Below are positions 14,107-21,880 of a DNA stretch of 64,000 nt, one piece after another. The translations under genes were made by a program, and so were the position numbers. The DNA comes from Paenibacillus silvisoli (GTDB taxonomy: Bacteria; Bacillota; Bacilli; Paenibacillales; Paenibacillaceae). Under the pieces are notes generated by a model. That model searched no databases, was not told where the DNA came from, and was given only the letters and a program-made list of their open reading frames with translations. The first letter of the stretch is position 1. Each line of letters opens with the position of its first letter. The stretch is taken from the NCBI RefSeq assembly GCF_030866765.1, contig NZ_CP133017.1, forward strand, positions 6,538,001 through 6,602,000, in the 5' to 3' direction.

Positions 14107-16505
14107 ACGCCCCGGAAGACATCGCTGCGAAGCACGTTATAGTTCTGCCACTCCGGCGGCAGAAGCCGGTTATATTGGGGCTGCAGGTAGCGGTCGTCGA
14201 TCAGCAGCAAGCATCCGCGGTCTTGCTCCGAGCGGATCAGACGTCCGCCCGCCTGCAGCACTTTATTCATGCCGGGATAGAGGAACGCGTAGTCGAAGCC
14301 GTTTCGCCCGCTGCGGTCGAAGTAGGCTTTCATAATGTCGCGTTCCAGCCCGATTTGAGGCAGTCCTACCCCGACAACGACGACGCCCGTCAGCCGATCC
14401 CCGACCAAATCGATCCCCTCGGAAAACATGCCGCCCATCACCGCGAAGCCGACCAGCGTATCCTCGGAGCCCCCTTGGAACGCAGCCAGAAACGCTTCCC
14501 GTTCCGCCTCGGTCATCCCCTGCCCTTGCACGATCGTTCGTATGCCGCCGCTGCCCACAACAGAAGCTTCGTCGATTCCAACATGTAAGCAGTACTGCTC
14601 ATACGCGTCGTTCATATAGGCGTACGAAGGGAAAAACACCAAATAATTGCCCTTCCGCTCCTGCGTCAGCTTGCCGATGAGCGCCGCGATCGGCGCCTTC
14701 GTCCGCTCCCGGTCCTGATACCGGGTCGACAACGGCGCAATCGTCACCTCGAGCTGCTCCGCGGAGAACGGCGATGGGATGACGACGGAATAATCTCCGG
14801 TATCAGCCCCGTCAGCTTCATCCTCGTCCTCCCCTTTATTCGAAGCCCCGGCTCCGCCCAGCATATCCATGAAATAGTGAAGCGGCGTCAACGTCGCCGA
14901 GAAGAACACCATCGCCTTATACCCCTTGCTCATCAAGCGCAGCAGATGCGACGGATCGAGGCAAAACAGCTTCGTACGCACGTCATTGCGCACGACCTCC
15001 GTATAGGCGACATAGCGCTCATCGAACAGCTCCGCAATGCGCACGAAGCTCACGCAGCGAAAATACAGCTCCAGCAGCACCGCGCTCGCCCCGCTTCCGC
15101 CGCCGGCCGCCAGCAGTTCCTTCTCCGCCGCGGCCGCAAACTGCCCCACCAGCTCCACGAGCGTCTGCGGCAGCTCCGCCGTCACGTCCTGCCGCGTTTC
15201 GCCGATGGCCTTGCGCTGCGCGATGTAATAATCGTTGACCGCCTTGGCCGCTTTATGGACCTCGGCGTTCACGCCCTTGTAAGCGCGCTGCGCCTCCAAA
15301 AACTCCGCCTTGTTCAGCTCGCTCGAATACATCTCCCGCGCCCGGTCGACGAGGTTATGCGCCTCGTCCACCAGCACGGCCGTCCGCCGCTTCTGCTCCT
15401 CGAACAGCCGCTTCAGGCTGACGCGCGGGTCGAACACGTAGTTATAGTCGCCGATCATCGCGTCCGCCCCATAAGCCGCATCGAGCGAAAATTCAAATGG
15501 GCAGACCGTATGCTTGCGCGCATACCGCTCCACCACCTCGCGCGTAATCAGCGTCTCGTTCGAACGGAGATCAAGCAGCGCCTCATTGATCCGGTCGTAA
15601 TGCCCGTCAGCGAACGGGCAATGCTCCTTCGAGCAGCGGACCTCCTCCTGGAAGCAGATTTTCTCCTTCGCCGTCATCGTAACGGTCTGGATATGCAGCC
15701 CCCTCGACTGGAGCAGCGCGAAAGCTTCCTCCGCCGCCGTCCGCGTAATCGTCTTGGCCGTCGAATAGACGAACCGCTGCAGCCTTCCTTCGCCGATCGC
15801 TTTGACGGACGGGAAGATCGTCGAGATCGTTTTGCCGATGCCGGTCGGCGCCTTGGCGAACAGCTTATGCCCGCCCGCAATCGTCTGGTACACCGCCCCC
15901 GCCAGCTTCCGCTGCCCCTCCCGGTAGGCCGGGAACGGAAACGCCAGCTCCTTGATGCTCCGGTCCCGCAGCTCCTCATGCCGGACCTGCTGCGTGGCGC
16001 AGGCGTAGTAGCGGTTAACCATCTCGTGCACGAACGCCGTCAGCTCCGCAAGCGTCACCGTCTGCCGAAAGCGCCGCTCTTCTTCGCTCTCCACCTGCAC
16101 ATAGGTGAGCTGCACCGCCAGCTCCTCCAGCTCGCGGTCCTTGGCGATCATATACGCGTAGCACTTCGCCTGCGCCCAGTGGACCGGATACGTGTCCTCG
16201 ATCCCCTCCGGCAGCCGCCCGCGAGTGGATTTGATTTCGTCCACTACAAGTAGCCCGCCCTCTTCGCCTTCGGCAAGCAGCCCGTCGCAGCGCCCGTCGA
16301 TGACGAAGAGAAGCCCGTCCTTCGCAATCTCGGCGCTGACGTACACTTCCTTCCGATCCAGCTCGCCGTACTGCTTCTGGATGCGCTGATGCGCTTTCGT
16401 CCCTTCCGTCAACGAGCTGACCGCATGAAATCCCGATTCGATATCGCCGCCCCGGTACGCGTATTCCACCAGCGCCCGCACCGACAGCTCCACTTTATCC
16501 CGCAT
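14070..16505 (-). CDS. DinG/XPD-like DNA helicase with N-terminal PD-(D/E)xK nuclease domain
   Basis: An 811-residue fusion. The N-terminal 180 residues hold a Cas4/RecB-type nuclease motif: FVIDGRCDG (Asp near 70) and VVDEIKSTRG (Asp89-Glu90-x-Lys92). A superfamily 2 helicase of the XPD/DinG group follows: Walker A APTGIGKT at 219-226, four Cys near 284, 291, 296 and 335 for a 4Fe-4S cluster, DEAH at 380-383, and motif VI near the end (QAGGRLIRSEQDRG). It should unwind DNA 5' to 3' in repair of damaged or structured DNA. ATG at 16505 is used because AGGGAG precedes it; the frame is open further upstream without a ribosome binding site. It is transcribed alone. Confidence 0.9.
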   Translation of the reverse strand: MRDKVELSVRALVEYAYRGGDIESGFHAVSSLTEGTKAHQRIQKQYGELDRKEVYVSAEIAKDGLLFVIDGRCDGLLAEGEEGGLLVVDEIKSTRGRLPEGIEDTYPVHWAQAKCYAYMIAKDRELEELAVQLTYVQVESEEERRFRQTVTLAELTAFVHEMVNRYYACATQQVRHEELRDRSIKELAFPFPAYREGQRKLAGAVYQTIAGGHKLFAKAPTGIGKTISTIFPSVKAIGEGRLQRFVYSTAKTITRTAAEEAFALLQSRGLHIQTVTMTAKEKICFQEEVRCSKEHCPFADGHYDRINEALLDLRSNETLITREVVERYARKHTVCPFEFSLDAAYGADAMIGDYNYVFDPRVSLKRLFEEQKRRTAVLVDEAHNLVDRAREMYSSELNKAEFLEAQRAYKGVNAEVHKAAKAVNDYYIAQRKAIGETRQDVTAELPQTLVELVGQFAAAAEKELLAAGGGSGASAVLLELYFRCVSFVRIAELFDERYVAYTEVVRNDVRTKLFCLDPSHLLRLMSKGYKAMVFFSATLTPLHYFMDMLGGAGASNKGEDEDEADGADTGDYSVVIPSPFSAEQLEVTIAPLSTRYQDRERTKAPIAALIGKLTQERKGNYLVFFPSYAYMNDAYEQYCLHVGIDEASVVGSGGIRTIVQGQGMTEAEREAFLAAFQGGSEDTLVGFAVMGGMFSEGIDLVGDRLTGVVVVGVGLPQIGLERDIMKAYFDRSGRNGFDYAFLYPGMNKVLQAGGRLIRSEQDRGCLLLIDDRYLQPQYNRLLPPEWQNYNVLRSDVFRGVQTDPNTFVPRG

Positions 16506-16616
16506 GGCATCTCCCTCAAGCCGTTTTCGAACATTTGTTCCTCCATTGTACCATAGATCGGCCATGAAAAAGCCAAAAAAGCCGCCCATTCGGACGGCCG
16601 CAGCATCATATTTCAA

Positions 16617-17445
16617 TCACAGTAGCGCCCGGATGTAAGCCAAGCTTTCCGGCACCTGATCCTCGCTCAACCCATGCAAAATCAACGGTCCTTGAAAACG
16701 AGCCGCCGAGAGCAGCCGCAAGTAATGCCGATAATCCACCGCGCCTTGACCGGAAGCAACAAACTCCGATCCGCTATCATCCATTCGAATGTCTTTGGCA
16801 TGCGCAAGCGCAATATGCTCCCCTAGCAGACCGAAGCTTTCGCTAAGAAGATCGTTCATTGACCCGCCATGCTCAGGGTTATACATATTCGCGGCATCCA
16901 TCACGATCTTCACGCGCGGCGAACGAAGCTCGTCCAGCAATGCTTTGGCCCGCCTCGCATCGCATACGACATTCGCCAGCTCGGGCTCGACGCCTAACAC
17001 AAGGTCGAACGCTTCGGCAATCTCTACTGCCGCCGCCATCGTATGAAGCATGTCGCTCCACGCTTCCTTGCTGCGGTTGTCCGAATGCGGCCGCCACATG
17101 TTCTCGCGATCCCGGCTGCCCGTGCACAACGTAATGACCGATGTACCGAGTTCACGGCTTGCCTGCGCGAGCACACGAAGCCGGTCAACCCCCTGCCGAC
17201 GTACGTAATCATCCGGATGCGCCATATTGAAGGTGCCCGAGACGGCCGATAGCTCCACGCCCCGCTGTCTGCTTGCGAGCCCAATGCTGCGGGCCAACTC
17301 GGGTTCGAATTGCATCGGGCATGGCGGGCAAACCCGCGCAGGACATATTAAACTGCGTCTTCGAAAGGCCATGCTCGCGGATCGCATCGAACACGGCTTC
17401 GATCGAGCTGCGGCCGAACGTTTTGGCGAAAATCCCCAGCTCCAT
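16617..17445 (-). pseudogene. Sugar phosphate isomerase/epimerase-like TIM barrel, frameshifted
   Basis: An ATG at 17445, coupled to the stop of the oxidoreductase gene, starts MELGIFAKTFGR and reads to GLPAMPDAI near 17308. From there the barrel continues in another frame (EPELARSIGLASRQRG) to the TGA at 16617. Removing one base in ATTCGAA near 17307 restores an uninterrupted protein of about 275 residues, giving PDAIEPELAR as in relatives. The rest of the barrel is well preserved, including the metal-site-like GVEPELANV, KIVMDAANM and LAHAKDIR segments, so the change is recent or a sequencing error. The intact enzyme would isomerise a sugar or inositol derivative along with its Gfo/Idh/MocA partner. 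Confidence 0.85.
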
Positions 17446-18527
17446 CAGACGGCCCCCGTCACATCGGCCAAATTCACTTTGCCGCCGGAATCCACGGATC
17501 TTGCGATGGCCACCATGGCCCGCATATTTTGTACGCCGTCATACAGCGATGCGCCCCTCATCGGAGCCCCGTTCAATACCGTGTCGGCAAAGCCCTCGAG
17601 CTGAAGTTTATAGAAATGCGCATCCGCTCCCAGCGGCTTGCGATAAATCCCGTCCTTGGCCGAAAAGACCTCCACCTCGCTTGCCTTGAACAGCCACGGA
17701 TTGTACGTTTTTCCGATTACGCTGCCGTGCTCGCCGTAGACTTGAAAGCCCTCGTGCCAGTCCATCCTCACCGCAACGGTCAAGTCCAACTGCCCCGCCG
17801 TTCCGTTTGCGTACTCCACGGTACAGAGCCAGTTGTACGCGCCGAACCGCTGCGTATGCCAAGCATGGACGCTTTCGATTTCTCCGCCCAGAAACCGGGC
17901 CGTATCCACCAGATGACTGCCATGCGTCATCATATAATAGCGCTGCTTGTCCAGCTTCGGGTTGCCCTCGGGTTTTCTCGCCGCATCGCTGCTCACCATC
18001 ACCGGCATGACGTTATCCGTCACGGTATAGCGGTATGTCGAATCGCAGTACCACGCTTTCAGCGCAAGCATCTCGCCCATTTCTTCCTGGATGAACGTCC
18101 GCGCGTAGGCGATGCCGGGATCGAACCGTTTCATGTTGCCGACCTGTACGGTCAAATTCGTACTTCGCGCAAGCGCCTCCAGCTCTACGCACTCTTCGAT
18201 CGTTACGCCCAGGGGCTTCTCCACGAGCACATGTTTGCCGGCTTGAAGCGCTTTAGCCGCCATCGGCACATGAAACTGATCGGCGATGCCGATGACGACG
18301 GCCTCCACTTCCGGATCCGCGAGCATCGCGTCATAGTCCGTATACGCGCGGTTCGGTCTGTATTTGTGGTTCATGTTCTCCACCAAATCGGGAGCGACGT
18401 CGCATATCGCCTGAAGCTGGACATTCGCCGCTCTCGCGCAAGCCTCCAAATGAGCCGCCTGGGAGATAACCCCGCAGCCGAGCACGCCGACCTTCAGCTT
18501 CTTTTGCATCTGCACCTGCACCTGCAT
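17445..18527 (-). CDS. Gfo/Idh/MocA-family oxidoreductase
   Basis: A 360-residue NAD(P)-dependent dehydrogenase. The Rossmann motif is VGVLGCGVISQAAH at the N-terminus; GKHVLVEKPLG near residue 95 is the family EKP motif, and the C-terminal substrate domain includes HGSHLVDTARFLGG with the catalytic His/Asp pair. ATG at 18527 is chosen with GGAGG 11 bases upstream; GTG at 18539 is too close to that site. The stop overlaps the start of the frameshifted isomerase gene (TGATG), so the two form an operon for a sugar, inositol or related polyol. The exact substrate is not deducible. Confidence 0.92.
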   Translation of the reverse strand: MQVQVQMQKKLKVGVLGCGVISQAAHLEACARAANVQLQAICDVAPDLVENMNHKYRPNRAYTDYDAMLADPEVEAVVIGIADQFHVPMAAKALQAGKHVLVEKPLGVTIEECVELEALARSTNLTVQVGNMKRFDPGIAYARTFIQEEMGEMLALKAWYCDSTYRYTVTDNVMPVMVSSDAARKPEGNPKLDKQRYYMMTHGSHLVDTARFLGGEIESVHAWHTQRFGAYNWLCTVEYANGTAGQLDLTVAVRMDWHEGFQVYGEHGSVIGKTYNPWLFKASEVEVFSAKDGIYRKPLGADAHFYKLQLEGFADTVLNGAPMRGASLYDGVQNMRAMVAIARSVDSGGKVNLADVTGAV

Positions 18528-18561
18528 CGCATTCAACACCTCCGCTTTTCTCCAGTATATA

Positions 18562-18604
18562 AAAAAAACAGCCCTTAACGAACGAATTCGTTAAGGGCTG
18601 TTTT
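18562..18604 (-). terminator. Terminator of the cold shock gene
   Basis: CAGCCCTTAACGAA (18569-18582), four-base loop, TTCGTTAAGGGCTG (18587-18600), a perfect 14-bp stem. On the minus strand it is followed by eight T. Confidence 0.9.
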
Positions 18605-18620
18605 ATGGTTCGTTATAAAA

Positions 18621-18821
18621 CTACAGTTTTACAACGTTTTCTGCTTGTGGTCCACGGTTGCCTTGAACAACGTTGAACTCAACGCGTTGGCCTTCGTCAA
18701 GCGTCTTGAAGCCTTCGCCTACGATTGCGGAGAAGTGTACGAATACATCGTTGCCGCCTTCTACTTCGATGAAGCCGAAACCTTTCTCTGCGTTAAACCA
18801 TTTAACTGTTCCTGTTTGCAT
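18621..18821 (-). CDS. csp: Cold shock protein, CspA family
   Basis: A 66-residue single cold shock domain. The RNA-binding motifs RNP1 (KGFGFIEV) and RNP2 (VFVHFSAI) are both present. It binds single-stranded RNA/DNA and melts mRNA structure. ATG at 18821 has TTTGGAGG 8 bases upstream; an in-frame TTG at 18836 overlaps that site and is rejected. The gene is monocistronic, with its own promoter about 150 bases upstream, a structured 5' leader and a strong terminator. Confidence 0.97.
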   Translation of the reverse strand: MQTGTVKWFNAEKGFGFIEVEGGNDVFVHFSAIVGEGFKTLDEGQRVEFNVVQGNRGPQAENVVKL

Positions 18822-18876
18822 TAGGAAAACCTCCAAAATTAAATTAACATGTACTTTTTATTCGTGTTTGCGAAAT

Positions 18877-18938
18877 AAAAAAATCACACATTGAAAAAGG
18901 TACCATCTCGCACAAATGACAACCCTTTTCAATATGTG
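18877..18938 (-). promoter_or_regulatory. Terminator-like stem-loop in the csp 5' leader
   Basis: On the minus-strand RNA, CACAUAUUGAAAAGGG (18938-18923) can pair with CCUUUUUCAAUGUGUG (18900-18885) over 16 bp, using two G-U pairs, around a 22-base loop. An A and seven U follow. It lies between the csp promoter and its ribosome binding site, so it could act as an attenuator or temperature-responsive leader. The G-U pairs favour the csp-sense transcript. Confidence 0.6.
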
Positions 18939-18969
18939 AATTCAGGTTCGTTCTTTTATGACTAAGATC

Positions 18970-18998
18970 ATATTAGCATAACCCTATGCGAAAAGCAA
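18970..18998 (-). promoter_or_regulatory. Probable sigma-A promoter of csp
   Basis: On the minus strand TTGCTT (18998-18993), a 17-base spacer and TAATAT (18975-18970). This gives a 5' leader of about 140 bases, long as for other cold shock genes. Confidence 0.6.
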
Positions 18999-19048
18999 TA
19001 TGGTAGCATTTGTTAGCGATGATTCCTTTTTCGGTGCGACCGGGTCGC

Positions 19049-19077
19049 AAAAGAGCAAGCGGGGAATGCTTGCCCTC
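19049..19077 (-). terminator. Probable terminator of the ThiF-like operon
   Basis: GAGGGCAAGC, loop ATTCCCC, GCTTGCTC on the minus strand, followed by four T. It lies 54 bases past the ThiF-like stop codon and before the csp promoter. Confidence 0.6.
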
Positions 19078-19130
19078 TGATATTATGACCCGCCATTGCC
19101 GCTTCCATACATCCTTTACAACAAAAAAAT

Positions 19131-20348
19131 CTAAGATCCGACATAGCGGTCGTAAAGCGATTGCGCGCGGGCCAAATCCTCCGTTCCCTGCACGAGCACG
19201 CGCCCGTCGGCGAACAGCACAAGCCGCTCTCCTTCCGGCAGCGCCGCCTTGAGCAAATACGGATTGCGCTGCACGTCGCAGGATGGCGCCAGCTTCGCGG
19301 CCAGACGCTCCAAGTCGAGCGGCAGCTTCCCGCTGATCTGCACCGTTTCCCTGCCGCAGAGCGTGACGGCCGCGCCGCCTGCCTCCGCGTTCAGCGACGG
19401 ATACTGTCGCAAGCCGCAGGTCGGGCAGTCCGGTCGCGGCGGCGGCAGCTTCAAATCCATGCTCTGGTGCTGCCAAATTTCCAGCGAGAGCAGCCCGGTC
19501 CGCTGCGCGCCCTCCGCGCCGACGATAAACTTCAGCGCTTCCACCGCCTGCAGCGACGCGATAATGTCGACGATCGGCGAAATGACGCCTACCGTATCGC
19601 AGGTGTCGCCACCGCTGTCGCCCGCGCCAAGAAGGCAGCGCAAGCAGGACGTCTTGCCCGGAAGGAACACCGCCGTCATCCCGTGCGAGCTGACCGCTCC
19701 GCCGTAAATGAAGGGAATGCCCCGCTTGAAACAGACGTCGTTCAGCAGCAGCCGCGTCTGGAAATTGTCCGTACCGTCCAGCACGAGATCGGCTCCGTCC
19801 ACAAGTTCCTCCGCGTTCTCTGCCGTCACATGCGAAATGATCCCCTCTACGAATACATCGCCGTTAATGAGACCGAGCCGCCGCTGGGCGGCGACGACCT
19901 TGGGTCTCGCCTGGCGGGCATCGTCCTCGTCGTACAGCATCTGACGTTGCAAATTGCTCCGCTCCACATAGTCGCGGTCGATGATCCGCAGCGTGCCTAC
20001 GCCGGCTCTGGCCATATGGTTCGCGATGACGGTGCCGAGCGCGCCCATGCCGACGATGACGACCGTAGCCGCCTCGATTTTCTGCTGGCCGCTCCGGCCG
20101 ATCGGCGGGAACAGCATTTGTCTGGAGTACCGCTCCCTCTGGCGCTCCGAACGCTCCCCGCTATCGCCGGGATCGCTGGAATCGCCGGGATCACCGCCTC
20201 GCTCCGATACGACGCCGTCCGATCTGCTTCCGTCCTCCTCCACGAGCCCGTCGAAGCAATCTACTTCGGCGGAAGACCGATCCGCTTGACCCCGCCGTGA
20301 CGCAAATGATTCTTCTTCCCTATCCACGAGCAATCGCGCTCCTCTCAT
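19131..20348 (-). CDS. ThiF/MoeB/HesA-family adenylyltransferase
   Basis: E1-like enzyme that adenylates the C-terminal GG of a small sulfur-carrier or ubiquitin-like protein. In 405 residues: an unusual acidic, low-complexity N-terminus of about 70 residues, then RYSRQMLFPPIGRSGQ, the ATP loop VGMGALGT (near 100), the DRDYVERSNLQRQ segment, and zinc-binding pairs CLRC and CPTC. The last 90 residues carry a further small domain rather than a rhodanese. ATG at 20348 is the longest start; TTG at 20333 has a better ribosome binding site (GAGGAG). It is third in an operon after a beta-propeller protein and a MoaD-like protein ending in GG, its likely substrate. Confidence 0.9.
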   Translation of the reverse strand: MRGARLLVDREEESFASRRGQADRSSAEVDCFDGLVEEDGSRSDGVVSERGGDPGDSSDPGDSGERSERQRERYSRQMLFPPIGRSGQQKIEAATVVIVGMGALGTVIANHMARAGVGTLRIIDRDYVERSNLQRQMLYDEDDARQARPKVVAAQRRLGLINGDVFVEGIISHVTAENAEELVDGADLVLDGTDNFQTRLLLNDVCFKRGIPFIYGGAVSSHGMTAVFLPGKTSCLRCLLGAGDSGGDTCDTVGVISPIVDIIASLQAVEALKFIVGAEGAQRTGLLSLEIWQHQSMDLKLPPPRPDCPTCGLRQYPSLNAEAGGAAVTLCGRETVQISGKLPLDLERLAAKLAPSCDVQRNPYLLKAALPEGERLVLFADGRVLVQGTEDLARAQSLYDRYVGS

Positions 20349-20355
20349 GCAAGTC

Positions 20356-20383
20356 GAGCCGCCCTCACGACCGAGGGCGGCTC
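20356..20383. other. Stem-loop between the MoaD-like and ThiF-like genes
   Basis: GAGCCGCCCTC, six-base loop, GAGGGCGGCTC: a perfect 11-bp GC-rich stem in the 48-base gap. No T run follows in either direction, so it is more likely an RNA processing or stability element than a terminator. Confidence 0.55.
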
Positions 20384-20396
20384 TAATGAAGTTCGT

Positions 20397-20678
20397 TTAC
20401 CCGCCGGAGACCGCCTGCAGCACGCGCAGCTTGTCCCCTTCGGCGAGCGGAATATCCAGCTTCTCCAGCCAAGCGATATTGTCTTCGTTATAGTAAAGCA
20501 GCACATGCTTCCGCACGTCGCCCTGCTCCGTATATAGATGCACCTTCAGCAGCGGGTACTCCTCCACAAGCCGCTCCAGCGCCTCCCGAAGCGTCTCCGC
20601 CTCCAGCTCGAATTTCGTCCTGCCCTTCGTGCTGTCGCTGAGCAGAAGCGGCACGGATACTTGAATACGCACGGACAT
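20397..20678 (-). CDS. MoaD/ThiS-family ubiquitin-like small modifier or sulfur carrier
   Basis: A 93-residue beta-grasp protein ending in VSGG; the C-terminal Gly-Gly is what an E1-like enzyme adenylates and thiocarboxylates. MoaD/SAMP features are the N-terminal strand VRIQVSVPLLL, the helix TLREALERLVEEYPLL and the core strand GDKLRVLQAV. The ATG at 20678 shares one base with the stop of the beta-propeller gene (TAATG). The ThiF-like gene follows, but neither MoaE nor ThiG is nearby, so molybdopterin or thiazole synthesis is not the obvious role. Protein modification or cysteine/sulfur transfer are alternatives. Confidence 0.9.
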   Translation of the reverse strand: MSVRIQVSVPLLLSDSTKGRTKFELEAETLREALERLVEEYPLLKVHLYTEQGDVRKHVLLYYNEDNIAWLEKLDIPLAEGDKLRVLQAVSGG

Positions 20679-21778
20679 TACTCCTCTATGATCCAAGGTT
20701 TCACCGTCAATATGCGTGAGAATTGCCCCGGCAGCCTATCCCATGTGACGCCGCGGTCCAGCGAATAGTAGACTTCGCCGGACGTCGTGCCGAAATACAG
20801 GCCGTACGGATCGAGCGAATCGACGGTCATCGCGTCGCGAAGCACGCTGACATGGCGCTCCTCGTCCGGCATGACGTCGCCGATCGGCTCCCACCGGCTC
20901 TCGCCCGGCCGCATGCTGTACACCAGCATTTTGCCGCCTTTCATCGAACGCTGCTCGCTGCTCTCCAGCGGCACGAGGAACAGATCGCCCGTCGGCGACA
21001 CGCTGATCGGGAAGCCGAATGGCGCGTCGTCCCCTTTCAGCGTCAAGCCTTCTTCGATCGGGAACCAGCTGTCCCCGCCGTCCGACGATTTAAACACGCC
21101 GCCATGCTCCTGCATGTAGAGGGTGTTCGAGTCATTCGGGTCGATGACCATCTTATGAATGCAATAGCCGACTTCATCCTCCGGCTGCCCGGTCGGCACG
21201 CGCGAAAGACCTCGATTGCAAGCCTTCCACGTTTCGCCGCCGTCCTCGCTCCGGAAGACGCCGACCGCCGACATGGCGACCCACATCCGCTGCTTGTTGC
21301 CCGGGTCGATGATGATCGTGTGCAGGCACATGCCGCCTGCGCCAGGAAACCAGTTCGGCCGCGTCGGATGCGACGTCAGCCCTTTCAGCTCCCGCCAGTT
21401 CTCGCCGCGGTCATAGCTGACGAACAGGCCGGCTTCCTCGGCCCCGGCATATAACGTGTCCGGCTCCGATGCCGGGCCGGGCACGAGCTGCCAGATCCGG
21501 TTCAAGGCGAATCCGCTCTCCGGGGAATACGACGGGCCGTTCTCGATCTGTCTCCAGCTTTCCCCCATGTCGTCCGATACGCGAATGGACGCGCCGTACG
21601 CGGCATGCGAGGTGCCGGCATAAATCAGGTTTCCGTTCCGGCTGTCGCCCAGCACGCTGTACGCTTCCCAGCCCGGCAGGAACGGACCGCTAAGCTTCCA
21701 TTCCTTCCGTTCCTCGTTCGAGGTATATTGAAATACCCCTTTATTCGTTCCGATCAACAAGACAACCCGTTTTCCCAT
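20678..21778 (-). CDS. BNR/sialidase-like beta-propeller protein
   Basis: A 366-residue cytoplasmic protein without signal peptide. Repeated Asp-box motifs show a multi-bladed propeller: SDDMGESW (about 60), SYDRGENW (about 120), SEDGGETW (about 180), SSDGGDSW (about 238) and SLDRGVTW (about 342). The start at 21778 has AAGGAGG 10 bases before it. From memory, such propellers are found next to MoaD-like genes in other bacteria as VPS10/BNR-type conserved proteins; their function is not established. Sialidase activity is unlikely, since the catalytic Arg triad is not evident. It is the first gene of the operon and may be a scaffold or target for the MoaD-like modifier. Confidence 0.85.
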   Translation of the reverse strand: MGKRVVLLIGTNKGVFQYTSNEERKEWKLSGPFLPGWEAYSVLGDSRNGNLIYAGTSHAAYGASIRVSDDMGESWRQIENGPSYSPESGFALNRIWQLVPGPASEPDTLYAGAEEAGLFVSYDRGENWRELKGLTSHPTRPNWFPGAGGMCLHTIIIDPGNKQRMWVAMSAVGVFRSEDGGETWKACNRGLSRVPTGQPEDEVGYCIHKMVIDPNDSNTLYMQEHGGVFKSSDGGDSWFPIEEGLTLKGDDAPFGFPISVSPTGDLFLVPLESSEQRSMKGGKMLVYSMRPGESRWEPIGDVMPDEERHVSVLRDAMTVDSLDPYGLYFGTTSGEVYYSLDRGVTWDRLPGQFSRILTVKPWIIEE

Positions 21779-21880
21779 TGCAGCGAATTCCTCCTTGGCT
21801 ATGGTGGTGGCTGAGTCTTCCTCCACCTATTCGCTTAACTGGTAACGAATTCCTGCTTGTACGCGAACGAATGCTCGCAT

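Noticed and set aside
14070..16505. CRISPR-associated Cas4/DinG system
   Set aside because: The nuclease-helicase resembles such proteins, but no other cas gene or repeat array occurs in the window.
16506..16616. Extension of the nuclease-helicase by 37 codons
   Set aside because: No ribosome binding site upstream; the ATG at 16505 has AGGGAG. The extra residues have no conserved character.
17300..17312. GGTTCGAAT, a tRNA T-loop-like sequence
   Set aside because: No acceptor stem, anticodon arm or D arm can be placed around it, and it lies inside a coding sequence.
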